The notes under the pieces: generated by a model
Told to the model about the DNA's origin: nothing
The model's database searches: none
Seen by the model: only the letters and a program-made list of their open reading frames with translations
Assembly (NCBI RefSeq): GCF_024623785.1
Contig: NZ_JANKBZ010000015.1
Span: 62,001-126,000 of the forward strand
Origin: Archangium lipolyticum
GTDB lineage: Bacteria; Myxococcota; Myxococcia; Myxococcales; Myxococcaceae
Reading direction: 5' to 3'
DNA: 64,000 nt
Part shown: positions 21,532 to 34,300 of the stretch, piece by piece
Position numbering within the stretch: the first letter of the stretch is position 1
How the letters are laid out: each line of letters begins with the position of its first letter
Translations under genes and position numbers: made by a program

Positions 21532-22047
21532 CTACTTGATGGACTTCTCGGCGTCCTCGCGCAGCGCCTTGGCATCCTCGGGCGCCAGGCGCTGAAGCAG
21601 CTCCCACTCCATCTCCATGTCGCGCACCAGGTTGGTGCTGTCGGTGCCCAGCTGCCGGCGCTCGCCGGTGTTCGGGTCCACCGGGCCCTGGCCGGCCTCG
21701 GTGCGGTTCTGCTTGAAGATCTCCACCGAGGACATGGCCGGGGTGGGCTGCTTGCCGCGCACCAGGTAGCGCACGTAGTTGGTGCCCAGCGACGAGGGCG
21801 CGCCCACCATGTGCCAGTCGGTGCTGATCTCATAGGAGCCCGGGGCCTCGCGCAGGGGCAGGTCCTTCTCCTTCAAGAAGGAGCGGACCTGCGGCCATAC
21901 CTCGGCGATGGGCTGGCGGTACACGTGCTGCGAGGCCTTCTCCTGGAGGTAGGCCTCGCGGCGCGTGGACGCGCACCCGGCGGCGAGTGAGGTGACGGCG
22001 AGCAGCAGCAGCGACAGGCTCCATGGCGAGCGCTTCGAGAGCGACAT
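21532..22047 (-). CDS. Lipoprotein of unknown function
   Basis: A 171-residue lipoprotein. It begins at the ATG at 22047, preceded by AGGAGAG. The longer frame upstream is not supported. The signal is SLSLLLLAVTSLAAGC with the lipobox Cys at about residue 25. The mature part starts STRREAYLQEKASQHVYRQP and continues IAEVWPQVRSFLKEKDLPLREA. This resembles the one-repeat helix-strand layout of BamC/NlpB-type domains, but I cannot show homology. The C terminus is acidic and helical. It is expected to sit on the inner or outer membrane facing the periplasm. Confidence 0.72.
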   Translation of the reverse strand: MSLSKRSPWSLSLLLLAVTSLAAGCASTRREAYLQEKASQHVYRQPIAEVWPQVRSFLKEKDLPLREAPGSYEISTDWHMVGAPSSLGTNYVRYLVRGKQPTPAMSSVEIFKQNRTEAGQGPVDPNTGERRQLGTDSTNLVRDMEMEWELLQRLAPEDAKALREDAEKSIK

Positions 22048-22207
22048 GTGCGGATCTCTCCTGAGACGGAGGGTGGGCCAGGGATTTGAAGCACGGGCCT
22101 CCACTCGCGCCAAGCCACCGCGAGGACGCGCCGCGTCGTGCCCGCGCCACCGGCGCTCCGACGCCGAGTCAACGCGCACGCAATGACAGCAAAAACCATC
22201 AACCAAC

Positions 22208-22235
22208 TTGAAACATACAAAGACGCTGGTAGTTT
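22208..22235 (+). promoter_or_regulatory. Candidate promoter of the giant lipoprotein gene
   Basis: TTGAAA (22208-22213) and TAGTTT (22230-22235) are 16 bases apart in the only clearly A/T-rich stretch nearby (about 22182-22320). The -10 match is weak. The position fits a start of transcription well before the ATG at 22317. Confidence 0.35.
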
Positions 22236-22316
22236 GCCGCGCTCTCAGAATCTCAAAACTTGAACACAGGGGCCCTCACCACGCGCATCCGCGGGAAGGG
22301 GCTCCTTTTGTCTTTT

Positions 22317-25300
22317 ATGCGCCCTGAATCCAGCGAAAGCCGTTTCCTGGTCCCCTCCCGCCTCTGGGTGGCCCTGCTGTGCACCGTGGGGCTCGCGTTC
22401 GGTTGCGGAGACCCGGAGCTCCCGGTCAACGGCGACACGGACGCCGATGGCTTGTCGACGAAGCTCGAGGCGCGCTACGGCACCGACCCGCGCAAGGCGG
22501 ACACGGACGAGGACGGCGTCACCGACGGCGCCGAGGTGGAGCGCGGCCTGGACCCGCTGTCCCCCGACACCGACCATGACGGCGTGAAGGACGGCGACGA
22601 GCTGCACGCCGGCCTCAACCCGAAGAGCCCGGACACGGACTCGGACGGACTGCCGGACGGGCGCGAGCTGGAGCTGGGGACGAACCCGCTGGCGGCCGAC
22701 TCGGACGGGGACACGCTCGTGGACGGTGCCGAGCTGGCCGCGGGCACCCACCCCGCGAAGGCGGACACGGACGGCGATGGCCTGCCGGACAACCAGGAGA
22801 AGACGCTGGGGACGGATCCGCTGCGCCCCGACACGGACGACGACGGGGTGAGCGATGGCGAGGAGCGCGCCGCGGGGACGGATCCGCTGAAGAAGGACAC
22901 GGACGGTGACGGCCTGGATGACGGCACCGAGCGCCGGCTGGGCACCAACCCGAAGGAGAAGGACACCGACGGCGACACGCTCGCGGACGCGGACGAGGTG
23001 CGCGACGGCACCGACCCGCTGCGCGCCGACACCGACGGTGACGGCATGTCCGACCCGGACGAGAAGCGCATCGGCACGGACCCGAAGCGGGCGGACGCGG
23101 ACGAGGACCCGGACAACGATGGCCTGACGAACGCGGGCGAGCTGGCCGCGGGCACGCTCGTGCGCAACCCGGACACGGACGGTGACGGGCTGCTGGACGG
23201 CGTGGACCCGCACCCGCTCGTGAGCGACCGCACGGACACGGACCAGGACGGCGACGGCCTGCCCGACGTCATCGACCCGAACCCCAAGCGCGCCGACACC
23301 GATGGGGACGGGCTGCTGGATGGCCAGGAGGACAAGAACAAGAACGGCATCGTCGACCGCGGCGAGACAGACCCGCGCGACCCGGACTTCGACAACGATG
23401 GCCTCTCCGACGGCGAGGAGGTGGCGACGGGCCGCGATGGCTTCATCACCGACCCGCTCAGCCGGGACACGGACGGCGACGGCCTGCTCGACGGCGTGGA
23501 CCCGAACCCCGTGGACCGCACCATTCCCCCGGGCGGCAACACGGGTGACGGCGACGGCGACGGCCTGCCCGATACGAAGGATCCGGATCCGGCCAACCCG
23601 GACACCGACGGCGACGGCCTGCTGGATGGCCAGGAGGACACGGACCGTGATGGCGTGCTCGACGCGGGCGAGACGGACCCGAGGAAGCCGGACACCGACG
23701 GCGACGGCCTCTCCGACTTCGAGGAGCGCATCCCCGGCCGCGACGGCTTCGTCACCGACCCGCGCAAGAAGGACACGGACGGCGACGGCCTGCTCGACAG
23801 CGTGGACCCGAACCCGCTCGTCCCCGCGACCGGCGGCACGCCCGGAGACCGGGACGGCGACGGCATCCCCAACACGGAGGACCCCTCGCCCGACAACCCG
23901 GACATGGACGGTGACGGCCTGCTGGATGGTCAGGAGGACACCAACAAGAACGGCCGCGTCGACGCGGGCGAGACCGACCCGAAGAAGGCGGACACGGACG
24001 GCGACGGCCTGAACGATGGCCTCGAGGTGCTCGTCGCGGGCACCCACCCCGTCAACGCCGACACGGACGGCGACCTCCTCTCCGACGGACAGGAGGACAA
24101 GAACAAGAACGGCCGCGTGGACCCGGGCGAGACCGACCCGAAGAAGGCGGACACGGACGGCGATGGCCTGAAGGACGGTGATGAGATCGCCCGTGGCACG
24201 GACCCGCTGAAGAAGGACACGGACGGCGACGGCCTGGAGGACGGCCGCGAGGTGGAGCTCGGCACCGACCCGAAGAACCCGGACACCGACGGTGACGGCA
24301 TCCCCGACGGCGTGGAGGTGGGCAGCGGGACGGATCCGAAGGTGAACGACGCGGACGCGGACCCGGACCACGACGGCCTCACCAACAAGCAGGAGGCGGA
24401 GATCGGCACGCGCGCCGACATGCCGGACACGGACGGTGATGGCCTGCTCGACGGCGTGGACCCCTTCCCGCTCGACAAGTTCCGCCCGGGCCCCTCCACG
24501 GGTGACACGGACGGCGATGGCCTGCCCGATGACAAGGACCCCGACCCGCGCCTGCCGGATACGGACGGTGACGGCCTGCTGGATGGCCAGGAGGATCGCA
24601 ACAAGAACGGCCTGCTCGACCCGGGCGAGACGAGCCCGCGTCTGCGTGACACCGATGGCGACGGCCTGAGCGACGGCCAGGAGGACAAGAATCGCAACGG
24701 CCAGGTGGACGCGACCGAGACCGACCCGCGCAACCCGGACACGGATGGGGACAACGTGCGGGACGGACTGGACCCGGCGCCGCTCGACCCGACCGTGCCA
24801 CCGTACGTGCCGCCCGACCAGGACTCGGACGGCCTGCCCGACGACGTGGACGCGCACCCCACCGTCGCGGACTTCGACCGCGACGGCCTCATGGACGGCC
24901 TGGAGGACCGCAACAAGAACGGCCAGGTGGACCCCGGCGAGACCGATCCCGCCGTGGCCGACACCGATCATGACGGCCTCTTCGACGGCCTGGAGGACGC
25001 CAACGCCAACGGCGTGGTGGACCCCATCGAGACGGATCCGCTGAAGGCGGACACCGACGGCGACAAGCTGCTCGACGGCGTGGACCCCTACCCGCTCGAC
25101 CCGACGCGGCCGGACGTGGGCTCCGCGCCGGACACCGACCATGACGGCCTGCCCGACGCCAAGGACCCGAACCCCACCAAGGCGGACACCGACAGCGACG
25201 GCCTGCTGGATGGCCAGGAGGACCGCAACAAGAACGGCACGGTGGACCCGGGAGAGACCGACCCGCGGGACCCCGACACCGACAACGACGGCCTGGTGGA

Positions 25301-28300
25301 CGGATACGAGGACTTCGACCGCGACGGCGTGGTGGACGCCAACGAGACCAACCCGCTCGTGGCCGACACGGACGGCGATGGCCTGCTCGACGGCGTGGAC
25401 CCCTTCCCGCTGGAGCAGAACCCTCCCCCGCCGGGCGACAGCGACGGCGACGGCCTGCCCAACGCGGTCGACCCCAACCCGGTGAAGCCGGACACGGACA
25501 CCGACGGCCTGCTCGACGGCCTGGAGGACCGCAACAAGAACGGCGTGCTCGACACGGGCGAGACCGACCCGAGCGACCCGGACACCGACGATGACGGGCT
25601 GCTCGATGGCCGCGAGGACAAGAACTTCAACGGCGTCGTGGATCCGGACGAGACGAACCCGCGCGTCTGGGACACGGACGGCGACGGCATCAGCGACGGA
25701 GAGGACGCGGCACCGCTGGACCCGACCGCCTCGGCGGACACGGACGACGATGGCGTCACCGACGACCTCGACACCGACGACGACAACGACGGCCTGAGCG
25801 ACACCGAGGAGCTGGAGCCCGGCACCGACGGCTTCGTCACCGACCCGCGCAAGTGGGACACGGACGGTGACGGCATCGGCGACCGCACGGACCTGCAGCC
25901 GCTGGAGGCGGATGCGGACAACGACGGGCTGACGGACGGCGAGGAGGACAAGAACGGCAACGGCATCGTCGACGCGGGCGAGACCAACCCGACCAACGCC
26001 GACAGCGACAACGACGGCATCGACGACGGCACCGAGCAGAAGAACGGGACGGACCCGCTGGTGCGCACGCTCACGCTGACGGGCGTCTTCCCCAGCTTCG
26101 GCACGCAGTCGGGCGGCACGCTGGTGGAGCTCACCGGCACCGGCTTCACCACCGGCATGGCGGTGAAGTTCGGGGGCAATGCCGCCTCGGCCATCTCCGT
26201 CATCTCCAACAAGAAGCTCACCGCCCGCACGCCGTCGTCCACGGCCGTGGGCGCGGTGGACGTGACGATCATCGACAACGAGAGCGGGACGGCGACCGCC
26301 ACGGACGCCTTCACCTACACGCTCTATTCGGAGATTCGCGAGTCGCGGACCATCGGCGCGACCAACACCGACTACGAGAAGGCCTGCCTCACGGTGGATG
26401 GCCCGGTGACGGTCACCATCAACGGCCGCCACGAGTTCCAGTGCCTCATCCTGAAGCGTGGCGCCGTGGTGACCCATGACGCCGCGACGCGGATGGACCT
26501 GAAGGTCACCTCCATCGTGGACATCGACGCGGACAGCCGCATCGACGTGACGGGCAGGGGCGCGCTGGGTCCCATCGCGGGCAGCGGCCCGCAGGTGGGT
26601 GGCGCGGGCGCGAGCCACGGCGGCGCGGGCGGTGACAACCCGAACGGCGTGGTCCAGGACGAGCCGGCCAGCACGGCCAATGACGTGCATGGCCAGTACG
26701 CGAGGCCCACCGACTTCGGCTCGGGAACCAGCGTGGTGCGTGGCGGTGGCTCGGTGACGCTCGACCTGGGCACCACCGGTCAGATGGTGGTGAACGGAGC
26801 CATCGTGGCGGACGGCTCGAATGGCCCCGGCACGGGCAGTGGCGGCGCTGGCGCGGGTGGCTCCCTCTACCTCATCACCCGCCGGCTGGAGGGCACGGGC
26901 CACATCCGCGCCCACGGTGGTGGGGCCACGGGCACGGGCACGGGTGGTGGCTCCGGCGGCCGTATCGCCCTCGTGGGCCTGGACGACGACGGCCTGCGCG
27001 GCGGCTTCGCCGACAGCGGCCTGTACGACACCGTCACCACGCGCGGCGGCACGGGCACCTTCCCCGGCGGCGCCGGTACGGTGTTCCTGCGCACCCGCTC
27101 GCAGCAGCACGGTGACCTCGTCATCGACAACGGCGGCACCGTGGCGCGCACCCCGCTGCTCACGGCGCCCAAGGGCCTGGTGGGCGCGGTGAGCGCCACC
27201 GGCCTTCAGAACTTCAGCCTGGTGATGCCCACGGACCGCTACGTGGGCACCTTCCTGCGGCCCAACGTCAACGCCAACCTCACCGAGACGCTCGCGGACG
27301 ACGTCTACTTCGAGGTGAAGGGCAACGACGGCATGACGTTCACGCTCTCGGGCGACCCGAGGAACGTGGCGTCCAACGGCGACCCGTACCGGGGCATCTT
27401 CGTCTTCGACAACCTGGACGTTCGCGGTGGCGCGCAGGTGTCCACCAGCGGTGACGTCCTCGTGCTCTCCGGCGACCGCGCCAGCGGGGATGACACCACC
27501 TTCGTGCTCCACGGCTCGCTGAACGCCACCTACGTGGAGCTCGAGGGGCTCGACCGGCTCATCGTGAAGGATAATTTCGGCGTGGTGGACGTGGGCACCA
27601 CCTTCGCGCCGGTGCGCAACGTCAACATCGCCAACGCCACCGGCCGCTTCGAGTCGCTGCGCGCCACCGAGACGCTCTCCGTCATCAACAGCACGCTCAC
27701 CACGAGCAGGCTGAGCGCGGGCGGCAACCTGGTCATCACCCACTCCACGCTCGACCAGGTGCAGTCGCTGGCGGGCCAGGAGGTGTCTCTCACGGACAAC
27801 AGCTCCGTGACGCACCGGACGGGCAGCGCGGCGGGCCTCACCTTCCAGGCGCGCGCGAAGCTCACCATCGACGCCACCAGCAAGGTGGACGTGTCGGGCA
27901 AGGGCCATGACGGCTTCCGCGGCTCCTCGACCACGGGCCGCGCCACGCACGCCGCCTCCTATGGTGGCACGGGCGCGAAGAGTGGCACCGGCACCACCAA
28001 CGACGTGTACGGCTACTACGGCGACCCGAAGGAGCCGGGCAGCGGCGGTGGCTCCGGCGCCAGACGCGGTGGCGGCCTCGTGCGCATCCTCTCCGGCTCG
28101 GCTGGCGCGGTGGTGCTCGACGGCGCCCTCATCGCCAACGGCCAGGGTGGATGCAGCGGCGGCGGCTCGGGTGGCGCGGTGTACGTCGAGGCTGGCTCGC
28201 TCTCCGGTACGGGCTCCATCTCCGCCAACGGTGGCGCGGGTGACGCGTGCGCGGGTGGCGGCGGTGGCCGCATCGCCCTGGTGGGCTTCGACGCCTCCCG

Positions 28301-31300
28301 GGTGTCCGGCAGCTTCGCCGACCCGGCGCTCTATACGAAGGTGACCGCCTCGGGCGGTATCAGCAGCACGGCCAACCTCAACGGCAGCGCCGGTACCGTC
28401 TTCCTCAAGTCGGCCACGCAGACGTGGGGTGACCTCGTGGTGGACAACCGCGGCGTGGTGGCCACCACCACCCTGCCGGGCATCCCGGACAGCACCGCGG
28501 AGATCGTCCGGGCGGATCGCCTCGAGGACGCCAGCCTCCGGCTGCCGCAGGACTTCTACGTGGGCTACCTGCTCAACCCCAACGTGGCGCAGAACGCCAC
28601 CCAGACGCTCACGGACGACACGTTCCTGCGCATCACCGGCAACACGGCGACGCAGCTCTTCGTCACGCCGGACCCCCGCACCGTGGCGCGCGCCGGCAAC
28701 AAGATGCGCGCCGCCTACGTCTTCGACAACCTCGAGGTGCGCGGTGGCGCCCAGCTCGCCACCACGGGCGACATCCTCGTGAAGGAGGGTGACCGCTCCA
28801 GCGGCGACACGACGACGTGGCTCACCAGCGGCGCGGTGAACGCGCACTACCTGGAGCTCGTGGGCCTGCAGAAGATGGTGGTGACGGGCACCTTCGGAAC
28901 CGTGCAGCCCGGCAGCGCCATGAGCCAGCCCGTCGTGGTGGAGGTGGCGGGCGCCAACGGCGCGATGCCCGAGCTGCGCGCGGCCAGCAAGGTCCAGATC
29001 GTCAACAGCACCCTCACCCTCACGGGCACCGGGGACACGCTGTCGGCCAACGACATCCTCCGCGTCGCGGACGGGAGCACCGTCACCGTCAATGGGCTGA
29101 AGACCGAGGGCACGCTGTCCGTGGAGGGCAGCGTGGTGTCCTCGCAGCACGTGGTGGCCCGGCAGGTGTCCCTCACGCGCAACGCCACCCTCACCCACCC
29201 GGCGATGGAGCCGGCCCGGCCCCTGCCCCAGCTCGCCCTGGAGGTGCGCGACCTGGTCTCCATCGAGTCGGGCAGCGCCATCGACGTGTCGAGGAAGGGC
29301 TACTCCGGCACGCGCACGGGCCTCACCGCGTCCGGCAACTCCGTGGGCGGCTCGTACGGCGGCCTGGGCGGAGACGTGAACACGGCCACGACCGCGAACG
29401 CCACGCCCAATGACACCTATGGCAACCATGCCTCGCCCAACGAGCTCGGCAGCGGTGGCCAGTCGGGCAACTCGCGGGGCGGCGGTCTGGTCCGCCTCCG
29501 CATGGGCGCCACGGGCGTGCTCAGCCTCGACGGCGCCATCCGGGCCAACGGTGAGAACCACAACTACGGCGCGGGCTCGGGCGGCGGTATCTACGTGGAG
29601 GCCAGGGTGCTGAAGGGCACCGGCTCCATCACCGCCAACGGCGGCAACGCGCTCGACCTCGACTACAGCTCGGGTGGCGGTGGCCGCATCGCCCTCGTGG
29701 GCTACGATGCGGCCCAGGCGGCCGGTAGCTTCTCGGACGCCAACCTCTACACGAAGGTCACCGCCTTCGGCGGCCGGAGCAGGGCCGGGAGCGCCGGCAA
29801 CGGCGGCGCGGGCACCGTCTTCCTCAAGTCGGCGGCCCAGGCGCATGGTGACCTCATCGTCAACAACGGCGGCGTCACCGGGGCCACCACCCCGCTGCCC
29901 ACCATCCCCACGGGCACCATCGAGGTCCTCACCTCCAACCGCCTGGAGAACTCGCGGCAGAACATGGTGAGCGACCTCTACGTGGGCTACCTGCTCAACC
30001 CCAACGTGGAGCAGAACACCACGCCCACGCTGAGCGACGACACGTTCCTCCCCGTCACGCGCAACACCGCGACGCAGCTCTTCGTGGCCTCGGATCCGCA
30101 GACGCTCGCGGCCACGGGCAACACCATGCGGGCGGTGTTCGTGTTCGACAACCTGGAGGTGCGCGACGGCGGCCGGCTGCTCACCCCCGAGGGCGACATC
30201 CTCGTGTACGAGGGCGACCGCTCCAGCGGTGACGCCACCAGCTACGTCACCTCCGGCGAGGTCGTGGCGCACACCCTGGAGCTGCTCAACGTGGACCACG
30301 TCAGCGTGTCCGGCAGCCTCGGCTCGGTGAACGCGCTGGCGTCCGTCAGCAACGTGGGCACGCTCGACCTCATCGACGCCAGGGGCAACCTGGACACCCT
30401 GAAGGCGCGCGACGTCATCCGCATCTCCGGCAGCGAGCTCACCTTCTCCGGCCCGGCCACCTCGCTGCAGGCCTCCAAGCTCATCCAGATCGCCAACAGC
30501 ACCGTGACGCTGCAGGACGTGGCGACGGACCGGCTCTCGCTCGAGAACAGCACGGTGTCGGCGCGCAGGCTGACGGCCAATGACGTGTCCCTCACGCGCA
30601 ACACGAAGCTGACTCACGAGCCGGGCAAGATGCCGGGTCTGGCCATCGAGAGCGCCCGCACGCTGCTCATCGAATCGGGCAGCAGCATCGACGTGAGCGG
30701 CAAGGGCCACGAGAAGTCCATCCCGGCCTTCGCCAGCATCTGGACCAACTACGCGGGCGGCTCGTACGGCGGCATGGGTGGAGACAACTCCAACGCCCTC
30801 TATGAGCCGACGCCCACCTACGGCTACTACGGCTCGCCCAACGAGCTGGGCAGCGGCGGCTACACCAACGGGAGCAGCGTCATGTCCCGCGGTGGTGGCC
30901 TGGTGCGCATCCGCATGGCCCAGGGCGGCACCATCACCCTGGACGGCGACCTCAAGTCCAACGGCGCCAGCTACGATTACGGCTCCGGCTCCGGCGGCGG
31001 CGTCTACGTGGAGACGGCGGCCCTCGGTGGTACGGGCTCCATCTCCGCCAACGGCGGTACCTCCAACGACAACGACTACGGCAGCGGCGGTGGTGGCCGT
31101 ATCGCCATCGTGGGCTTCGACGAGGGCAAGCTGACGGGCAGCTTCGCCGAGGGCCCCCTCTACACGAAGGTGACGGCCCATGGCGGCGGCAAGGGCCAGC
31201 CGGGCGGCGCGGGAACGGTCTTCCTCAAGTCCACCGCGCAGCAGCACGGCGACCTCATCGTCGACAACAACAACAACCTGGCCACGCTCGCCGCTGGAAA

Positions 31301-34300
31301 GCCCGTGCCCGCCACCCACCTGCCGGGCATCCAGGCCCAGAACGAGGTGGTCCGGAGCGACCGGGTGGTGGACACACGCCTGACGCTCGTCCCCAATCTG
31401 TACGTGGGCTACCTGCTCAGCCCGAGCACCACGCAGAACGCCACGGCCACGCTGAGCGACGACACCTTCTTCCGCATCACCGCCAACACCGGCACGGAGC
31501 TCGTCCTCAATGGGGATCCGCGCACCCTGGCGAAGGTGGGGGACACGATGCGCTCGGTGTACGTGTTCGACAACCTGGAGGTGCGCGGTGGCGCTCGAAT
31601 CACCACCCCGGGCGACATCCTCGTGAAGAAGGGTGACCGCGCCACGGGCGACGACACCACCTACGACACGAGCGGTTCGGTGGACGCCCACTACCTGGAG
31701 CTCCAGGGTGTCAACCTCATGTACGTGAAGGGCCACTTCGGCAAGGTAGGCAGCCCCAAGGCGATGAGCCCCGTGGCCAACGTCCACATCCTTGGCGCCA
31801 AGGGCTACCTGGAGACCCTGGACGTCGGCGACTCGCTGGTCATCGTCAACAGTGACGTCACCTTCGGCAACACGGCCGACGCGCTGCGCGTGGGCAACAC
31901 CCTGCGCACCGTGAAGAGCACCGTCACCGTGGGCACGGCCACCACTCCCGGAAAGATGTTCTTCGAGGGTGGCACCGTGACGGCCCGCAAGCTGGCGGCC
32001 AGCGAGCTCTCCCTGACGTCGAATGCCGTCGTGACGCACACGCGAGGCGACGCGGCGGGTCTCACCCTCGACGGCGCGAGCAGGCTGACCATCGAGGCGG
32101 GCAGCGGCATCGACGTGAGCGGCAAGGGCTACGACAAGACGCTCCCGGCGCTGGAGTCGCAGTGGAGCAACTTCCAGGGTGGCTCGTATGGCGGCCTGGG
32201 CGGCAACCTCGACGCGAGCACGCCCGCGAAGCCGAACCCCACCTATGGCCACTACGCCTCGCCCAACGAGCTGGGCAGCGGCGGCTACCTGGCCGGCAAC
32301 AACCGGTCGCCCGGTGGCGGCCTGGTGCGTATCCGCATGGCCCAGGGCGGCACCATCACCCTGGACGGCACCATCAAGTCCAACGGAACCAGCTACGACT
32401 ACGGCTCCGGCTCCGGCGGCGGCATCTACGTGGAGACGGCGGCCCTGGGCGGCACCGGTGCCATCTCCGCCAACGGAGGCAGGTCCGACAACGCGTATGG
32501 CTGCGGTGGCGGTGGCCGCATCGCCCTCGTGGGCTTCACGCCGGGCGGACTGACGGGCGACTTCGCCGAGGGTCCGCTCTACGCGAACGTGACGGCCTGG
32601 GGCGGCGCCAACGGCAGCGCCACCAGCAACATGTCCGGTGGCGCGGGCACGCTCTTCCTCAAGTCCAGCACGCAGACCTGGGGTGACCTCGTCGTCGACA
32701 ACAACGGCACGAAGACGCTCTCCAGCACGCCGCTGCCGACGGTGACGGAGTCGGACGTGGAGGTGATGGGCCCCAACAGCCTGGAGAACACCCAGCTGGC
32801 GATGCTCCCCAACTTCCACACGGGCTACCTCCTCAACCCGAACACCACGCAGAACGGCACGAAGACGCTGACGGACGACCACTTCCTCCGCATCACGGGC
32901 AACACCGCGACGCGGCTCAGCCTGTCGGAGGATCCGCGTCCGTACGCGAAGGTCGGCGCTCCCATGCGCGCGGTCTTCGTCTTCGACAACCTGGAGGTCC
33001 GCGGCAACGGCCGGCTGTCCACCGAGGGCGACGTGCTCGTCTACAACGGCGATCGCTCGAGCAACGACACCGCGACGTTCGTCATGGGCGGCGAGGTGGT
33101 CGCCCACTACCTCGACCTGGCCGGCGTCGACCGGATGAGCGTCGCCGGTGGCATCGCGTCGGCGGAGTCGCTCGGCTCCATCAGCGAGGTGGGCGTGCTC
33201 GACCTGGTGGGCGCCAGCGGCACCATCGCGCAGCTCAAGGCGCGTGAGTCCATCCGCATCACCGGCAGCACGCTGAAGCTCGGCACCGACGGCTCGTCGG
33301 AGGCCGCGCTCACCGCGCCCCAGTCCATCCGCATCACCCACAGCACGGTGACGCTCACCTCCGCGGCGACCAACGGCCCGCTCACCATCGAGGGCAGCAC
33401 GGTCAGCGCCCGGAAGCTGTCGGCCCCCGACATCATCGTGCGCCACATCGAGCTGGCGGACGGCACCTTCCGGGGCGGCATCCTCACGCACGAGGAGGAG
33501 AACGCGGTGGGCCTCTCCATCGAGGGCGCCCGCACGCTCACCATCGACGCGAGGAGCAGCATCGACGTGAGCGGCAAGGGCTACACGAAGACGCTCCCGG
33601 CGCTGGAGTCCGACTGGACCAGCGGCGCGGGCGGCTCGTACGGCGGCCTCGGGGGCGGCTTCACGTCCCCGGCCAACCCGACCTACGGCCACTATGCCTC
33701 GCCCAACGAGCTGGGCAGCGGCGGCTACCTGGCCGGTAACACCCGGAGCCGGGGTGGCGGTCTGGTGCGCATCCGCATGGCCCCCGGCGGTGCCATCACC
33801 CTCAACGGCGCGATCAAGTCCGACGGTACCACCTACGACTACGGCGGCGGCTCCGGCGGCGGCATCTACGTGGAGACGGAGACCCTGGGTGGCACCGGCT
33901 CCATCTCCGCCCGAGGAGGTCTGGCGACCCACGCCAACTACGGCAGCGGTGGCGGTGGCCGCATCGCCCTCGTGGGCTTCGCGTCCAACGGCCTCACGGG
34001 CAGCTTCGCCGAGACGGGCCTGTACGCGAACGTCCTGGCCTACGGTGGCACGCACGCCACGAAGCCGGGCGGCGCGGGCACCGTCTTCCTCAAGTCCAGC
34101 ACGCAGACGAACGGTGACCTCCTCGTGGACAACAACGGCACCGTTGCTCCCACGCCGCTGCCGGGCGTGCCGGACATGAGCGTCGAGTTCGTCCAGGCGG
34201 ACCGGTTCATCGACTCGCGGCTGCACCTGGTGACCGACCTGTACAAGGGCTACCTGGTGAACCCGGACGTGGCGCAGAACGCCACGCCCACGCTGAGCGA

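Noticed and set aside
21532-22047. Naming the lipoprotein as BamC
   Set aside because: The similarity is limited to a general helix-strand layout and a lipobox, with no conserved BamC motif.
22434-26057. A CRISPR-like regular repeat array
   Set aside because: The regular units are in frame and encode TSP3 Asp loops. The spacers are not unique non-coding sequences.
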